This document shows positions 60,664-64,000 of a DNA stretch of 64,000 nucleotides, one piece after another. Each line of letters opens with the position of its first letter. Position 1 is the stretch's first letter. Source of the stretch: Halobacteriales archaeon QH_7_66_36 (lineage in GTDB: Archaea > Halobacteriota > Halobacteria > Halobacteriales > Haloarculaceae); the NCBI GenBank assembly GCA_003021175.1, contig PXQV01000001.1, forward strand, positions 125,869 through 189,868. Direction: 5' to 3'. A model generated the notes under the pieces. The model saw only the letters and a list, made by a program, of their open reading frames with translations, was not told the DNA's origin and did no database searches. A program made the translations under genes and the position numbers.

Positions 60664-61605
60664 TCACTCGATCCCGAGCCGGTCCTTGAGCTTCCCGACG
60701 ACGCCCTCCTCCTGCTTTCGCTGTTGCTCCTCGTGTGCCTGCTGTTCGCGCAACTCGGCGAGCGCCGCCGCCTGATCGTCGGTCGTTCCCTCCGACCGCT
60801 CCGCCTCGGGGTCCGCGCCGCGCATCGCGTTGAGTCCCTCAACCGCGGCGTCGACACTCGACGACGACGACCGCGTCTGGGTGGCGCTGTCCGGGTCGAA
60901 GCCGGAGGTGTCCACGTCGTCGACCTCGCCCGTGTCCACCGAGAGCCGGCGGCTCACGTCCGTCTTCTCGACGCCGCCCCACGAGATGTCGGCGTCTTCC
61001 ATCGCCTCCTCGTAGTCGCGTTGCGCCTGCTCGGCCACCGCCTCCTCGTCGAGCGCGGAACCGGCCGTCCCGTCGGTGGCCGCGCTACCGCTTCCATCGC
61101 CCGTCTCTGCCTCCGCCGCGTCCCCTGCGGGCACGCCCTGCGTGCGTTCGACATGGTATGAGACGAGTGCCGCGCCGGTGGCCGAGACGACGGTCACCAA
61201 GCCGACGGCGTAGACGACCACCCCCTGAAACGAGAAGTCCCGTCCGGCCGTCACGTTCCACTGACTCGGATACACGGAGACGAAGAACGCCGCGGCAGCG
61301 AGGGTGATCGCCGCGCCGACGCCCGCGGCGTAGGAGGCCCGCCGGTCGACCGGGAGCAGGACGGTGACGCCGAGCAGCAGTATCGGCAGTCCGAGCGCCC
61401 CGACGACGAACGCCAGTTCGCGGAGCGCCCACAGCGGCCCGTCGCTCGCGACGGCGCGCTCGACGCCGAACAGGAGCAGGCCCACGATACCGAGCGCGAT
61501 CCCGCCGATGAACAGCGTGAAGCCCAGATACACGTCGAGATCCCGTTCCGGCTCCCCGAGATAGCGCCGGTATATCTCGTCTGCGCGTGCGTTAAGATCC
61601 GCCAT
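60664..61605 (-). CDS. Haloarchaeal membrane protein upstream of the actin-like gene
   Basis: A 313-residue protein with four or five hydrophobic helices between about residues 28 and 165, then a long soluble C-terminal half. The latter is acidic, carries DADISWGGVEKTDVSRRLSVDTGEVDDVDTSGFDP, and ends in a charged coiled coil (ALAELREQQAHEEQQRKQEEG) and a basic-acidic tail. It is not a recognised family by eye. A TATA-like GCTATTATCCC about 27 bp before ATG 61605 supports this start over a TTG 9 bp upstream. It precedes the salactin-type gene by 57 bp, so it is a candidate membrane anchor or regulator of the filament. Confidence 0.8.
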   Translation of the reverse strand: MADLNARADEIYRRYLGEPERDLDVYLGFTLFIGGIALGIVGLLLFGVERAVASDGPLWALRELAFVVGALGLPILLLGVTVLLPVDRRASYAAGVGAAITLAAAAFFVSVYPSQWNVTAGRDFSFQGVVVYAVGLVTVVSATGAALVSYHVERTQGVPAGDAAEAETGDGSGSAATDGTAGSALDEEAVAEQAQRDYEEAMEDADISWGGVEKTDVSRRLSVDTGEVDDVDTSGFDPDSATQTRSSSSSVDAAVEGLNAMRGADPEAERSEGTTDDQAAALAELREQQAHEEQQRKQEEGVVGKLKDRLGIE

Positions 61606-62050
61606 GCGACTCAATTGCTACCGAGGGATAATAGCGGTTTGGTGGCGTCGGACGGTCGGCTGACGCCGTTGTGAACAGGCCGCCCTCGCTCCGCACGCGA
61701 GCGGGTGGGCCACGCTCCCGCTTCGACTGTGCCCGAAGCCATCCCTCGTGCTGATGCTTTGGCTCCAGAACATCGTCACAGCCGCTATGCGTCATGTGAT
61801 TTGTACGTGGCTGGTTGCACCCACTAAGATACATCGCTAATCACTCTCAAGATATAGAATATGAGGCTATTCGATATGCCGACCAACCGAGTGCCCCTAT
61901 GCACAGGTGAATTAGGATTCTGAGGATCAAAAAAGAGTTGTACCCCGATTTGTTGTACCCTTGGCTGTAGTAATCTGCCGTTAATTACTCAAAAGTGTTT
62001 ATAATTGATACGTCGAAAGTAATAATACTAACCGGTTGTGTGACCATGTC
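61606..62050. other. Intergenic boundary of the AT-richer accessory tail
   Basis: From about 61800 on the base composition drops sharply below that of the preceding genes. The gap holds the promoter of the membrane protein (near 61630) and a repeated GTTGTACCC pair (near 61936 and 61953). A TATA box GTTTATAATTG (61997-62007) serves the following protease gene. A reading frame of about 80 codons on the minus strand (61592-61834) shows no domain, signal or start signal and is not called a gene. Confidence 0.6.
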
Positions 62051-63155
62051 ATGGGAAACGAAAACAACTCCCACACCAAGAACAGTAGGCGAGCATTTCT
62101 GAAACGAACGGGCCTGAGTGCCACACTCGTGGGATTCGTAGGCTCTGCATCGGCCACCGAGTATGTCGAAATAGTGACCCACGTTCAGGGGGACCAACCA
62201 AAGTTCACTAAAGAGGTCCCGAAATCTTGGGTCGACCATCACGAAGCAGCCAAGCAAGCGAAAGAAACTCTCAGAAACAAATACTTTAATACTGAGGGAT
62301 TTAGTCGGGTTTCCGTTGGGCCGTTCGATCACTACTTCGGGGGAAAGCGCGGTTTTGCGGTCTACGTCGGGATCACGAGTAGTGACTTGGCCGACCAGCT
62401 CCCATCCAATGTCAATGGGGTTCCTGTCGTTACAGAGGAGTACGAAGAGCCAACCAACCTATCAGCCTGTTACAATGATATAAATAAAGACGATGTCCCC
62501 GGTGGAATCATTTTTGATGGAACTGGGACATCCGGCTCGCAGTTCTACATAGATACCGACGGTGACGGCAGTTACGAACAATATCTAATGACTGCTGCCC
62601 ACGTCACCGGCGACGAATGTTATGATCAGACTGGAACAGATGTCACGCAGAAGGACGACACGTGGGGGTACGATTATCCAGCAGTCGTCCAGTACGGATA
62701 CGGTGGTGTGCGATCCTTACTACGGGTATAGCGTGACAAACGAAATTCGAGAGCAAGACGGTTCAACTAAATTTGTCGTCGGGTCTGTTAGCGAGAGCGG
62801 TTTAGCTGATATTATCTCATCCAGTACGGAAACTGTTAGAAAGACAGGAATTGCTCTAGGAACGAACTATGCTGGTGTTATCCGCAAGGATGTCTCTGAT
62901 GGCTTCTCCTCATGTGTCGATTATAACCACGAAGGAGTTAGAGTGGAAAATAACGGGGCACCGGGAGACTCTGGTGGCCCTATTTATGACGTTCAAGATG
63001 GGGATGCCTACATCGTCTCATTCACATCAAAGGGCGAAGACCCAACAGATAGCTACGATTGCGACGGGGCTCAGATTTATGATAAAGTTGTCGGCCCCTC
63101 CGCACACAATCTGAAAGATACCTATAACGGGGTATTTACTGCCCCCGTCGGCTGA
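62051..63155 (+). pseudogene. Secreted trypsin-like serine protease, frameshifted
   Basis: A Tat signal (NSRRAFLKRTG then a hydrophobic region and SASA) begins a protein whose catalytic triad is divided between two frames. His is in LMTAAHV before the shift; Asp is in STDTVV and Ser in GAPGDSGGPI in the next frame. The shift can be placed at the GGGGG run 62664-62668: with one G fewer the frame would read TWGTIIQQSSSTDTVV and continue to 63155. As read, translation ends at 62729-62731. An alternative ATG at 62036 is possible. It may be an inactivated gene or a sequencing error. Base composition is unlike that of most of the window. Confidence 0.85.
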
Positions 63156-63227
63156 TCGTAACGTGATCTTTCGGAAGTTCAAATACGCGTTTTATGATTC
63201 CACATGATTATGATTACTGACAATCAA

Positions 63228-63902
63228 ATGCTCAATATGAACCGACGCCAGCTCTGTGGCGGCATCTGTGCGGGAGCCGCCATCTTAGTGGCGGGCTGTA
63301 CGGGAACGAATGGCGGCCAAGATCCGTCCTCGGAGACGGATACAGAGTCGGAGCCGACACCTCCATCCGGAGATGTTCAGCGGCGCGTCACTCTCGCTGA
63401 ACAGGATAGTGCCCCTGACCAAACGGCCATCGAGCTGACTGCGGAAGTCACTCAGCCTTGGATTACAACTGAGAAGACTGCTCTCGTCCGTATCTCGACT
63501 ACAAATCGCGGCTCTGAGCGAGCCCTTTCAGTCGGAGAGAGTCGATGCGCGATATTCAATCGCAATCAAAAAGGCAGTGATAAGCCGGCCGGCCTGTGGT
63601 TGCACCGACAACCTGAAGAAACGCCTACACGGGTAAACAACAAGTGGGTTGCAGACAAGCCCGCCGGCGAAGCTCGAGGACAGGCGTTGTACTACTGCCC
63701 CCCACGGACCTACGAATCAGGAGAAACGGTGTCGACCACGTATCAGGTGTGGCACGATTACCGAGAAGACGGCTACCTTGACCCCGGAGAGTATCGGTGG
63801 GAGCAGGGAATCAAAGTGTGGGATGACCCAGAAGCGGATGGAAGCCCGGACCCCGGCGAGAAGTTTAGCTGGGGATTCACCCTTCGCGTCAGTGAAGGGT
63901 AG
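63228..63902 (+). CDS. Tat-exported lipoprotein of unknown function
   Basis: A 224-residue protein starting MLNMNRRQLCGGICAGAAILVAGC: a twin-Arg pair, a hydrophobic helix and a lipobox LVAGC. A Ser/Thr/Pro-rich linker follows and then a single beta-sandwich-like domain (ITTEKTALVRISTTNRGSERALSVGESRC; TYESGETVSTTYQVWHDY; PGEYRWEQGIKVWDDP; FSWGFTLRVSEG). The latter resembles haloarchaeal intracellular-proteinase-inhibitor/BsuPI-like folds by pattern only. It follows the protease gene by 72 bp; a role beside it is possible. Starts at 63204, 63228 or 63237 are all in frame. Confidence 0.75.
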   Translation: MLNMNRRQLCGGICAGAAILVAGCTGTNGGQDPSSETDTESEPTPPSGDVQRRVTLAEQDSAPDQTAIELTAEVTQPWITTEKTALVRISTTNRGSERALSVGESRCAIFNRNQKGSDKPAGLWLHRQPEETPTRVNNKWVADKPAGEARGQALYYCPPRTYESGETVSTTYQVWHDYREDGYLDPGEYRWEQGIKVWDDPEADGSPDPGEKFSWGFTLRVSEG

Positions 63903-63913
63903 GCCCTGAGCGG

Positions 63914-63929
63914 CAGGTAAGGTTACCTG
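63914..63929 (+). terminator. Hairpin after the lipoprotein gene
   Basis: CAGGTAA (63914-63920), GG, TTACCTG (63923-63929): perfect 7-bp arms, 11 bp after the TAG. The remaining sequence to 64000 shows no further feature. Confidence 0.45.
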
Positions 63930-64000
63930 TCGAGAGTGTGGCAGGCTCCCTTCATACTGGTGACCGCGTACGCACTTCATTCTATCGTCTGTGTGAGTAA

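Noticed and set aside
61592-61834. Reading frame of 80 codons upstream of the membrane protein
   Set aside because: It overlaps the 5' end and promoter of the real gene on the same strand and shows no domain.
61930-61965. GTTGTACCC direct repeats as an operator
   Set aside because: Only two 9-bp copies in AT-rich DNA far from the TATA box; evidence too weak to call a site.
62640-62731. Programmed frameshift in the serine protease
   Set aside because: A GGGGG indel explains the break more simply; no pseudoknot or slippery heptamer was recognised.

Overview
The window is chromosomal DNA of a haloarchaeon (class Halobacteria). The evidence is the very high GC content over most of its length, strongly acidic proteins, Tat-dependent lipoproteins, TATA boxes about 25 nt upstream of start codons (leaderless mRNAs), and archaeal marker genes: GatE, SBDS, proteasome alpha, RNase P Pop5, archaeal GluRS, RNA polymerase subunits D, N and K, uS13/uS4/uS11, isopentenyl phosphate kinase and GGPP synthase. 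The genus cannot be fixed from the sequence alone.

Layout. 1-4650: a sugar ABC uptake locus (permease, binding protein) with a TrmB-type regulator and a 22-bp palindrome at the binding-protein promoter, plus an aldo/keto reductase. 4.7-14.9 kb: ROK sugar kinase, universal stress protein, fumarase, GatE, a SPOUT methyltransferase, and the pterin genes folP and mptE, each with a leader carrying inverted repeats. 15-31 kb: mostly single-gene metabolism (acyl-CoA ligase, D-lactate/glycolate oxidase, HpcH aldolase, sulfatase, ThDP enzyme, PrxQ, MsrA, F420 oxidoreductase, SDR, MBL hydrolase, HAD), then FUN14, DUF4350 and an S49 protease. 32-43 kb, mainly minus strand: SBDS, proteasome alpha, Pop5, GluRS, GGPP synthase, RNase J, IPK and mevalonate kinase, i.e. 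isoprenoid lipid synthesis beside RNA and protein turnover. 43-49 kb: the conserved ribosomal/RNA polymerase operon, running tRNA-Ser, uS13, uS4, uS11, rpoD, tRNA-Leu, eL18, uL13, uS9, rpoN, rpoK, enolase, uS2. 49-61.6 kb: Mrp, thioredoxin-fold proteins, cupin, sirtuin, acyl-CoA dehydrogenase with an APH-like kinase, rhomboid, a METTL5-like methylase, and a salactin-type actin homologue with a membrane protein upstream. 61.8-64 kb: a visibly AT-richer accessory tail with a frameshifted secreted serine protease and a lipoprotein.

The main surprises are: (i) an eL18 gene with an in-frame internal deletion of about 44 codons; (ii) an exact 99-bp copy of part of gltX that supplies the stop codon of, and probably truncates, the GGPP synthase gene; (iii) several imperfect duplications of gene 3' ends, one pair with compensatory changes in a stem-loop; (iv) mosaic families of hairpin-rich intergenic repeats; (v) structured leaders of folP, mptE and RNase J; (vi) the actin-like gene and its membrane neighbour, the best candidate in the window for a poorly described cell-biological system.
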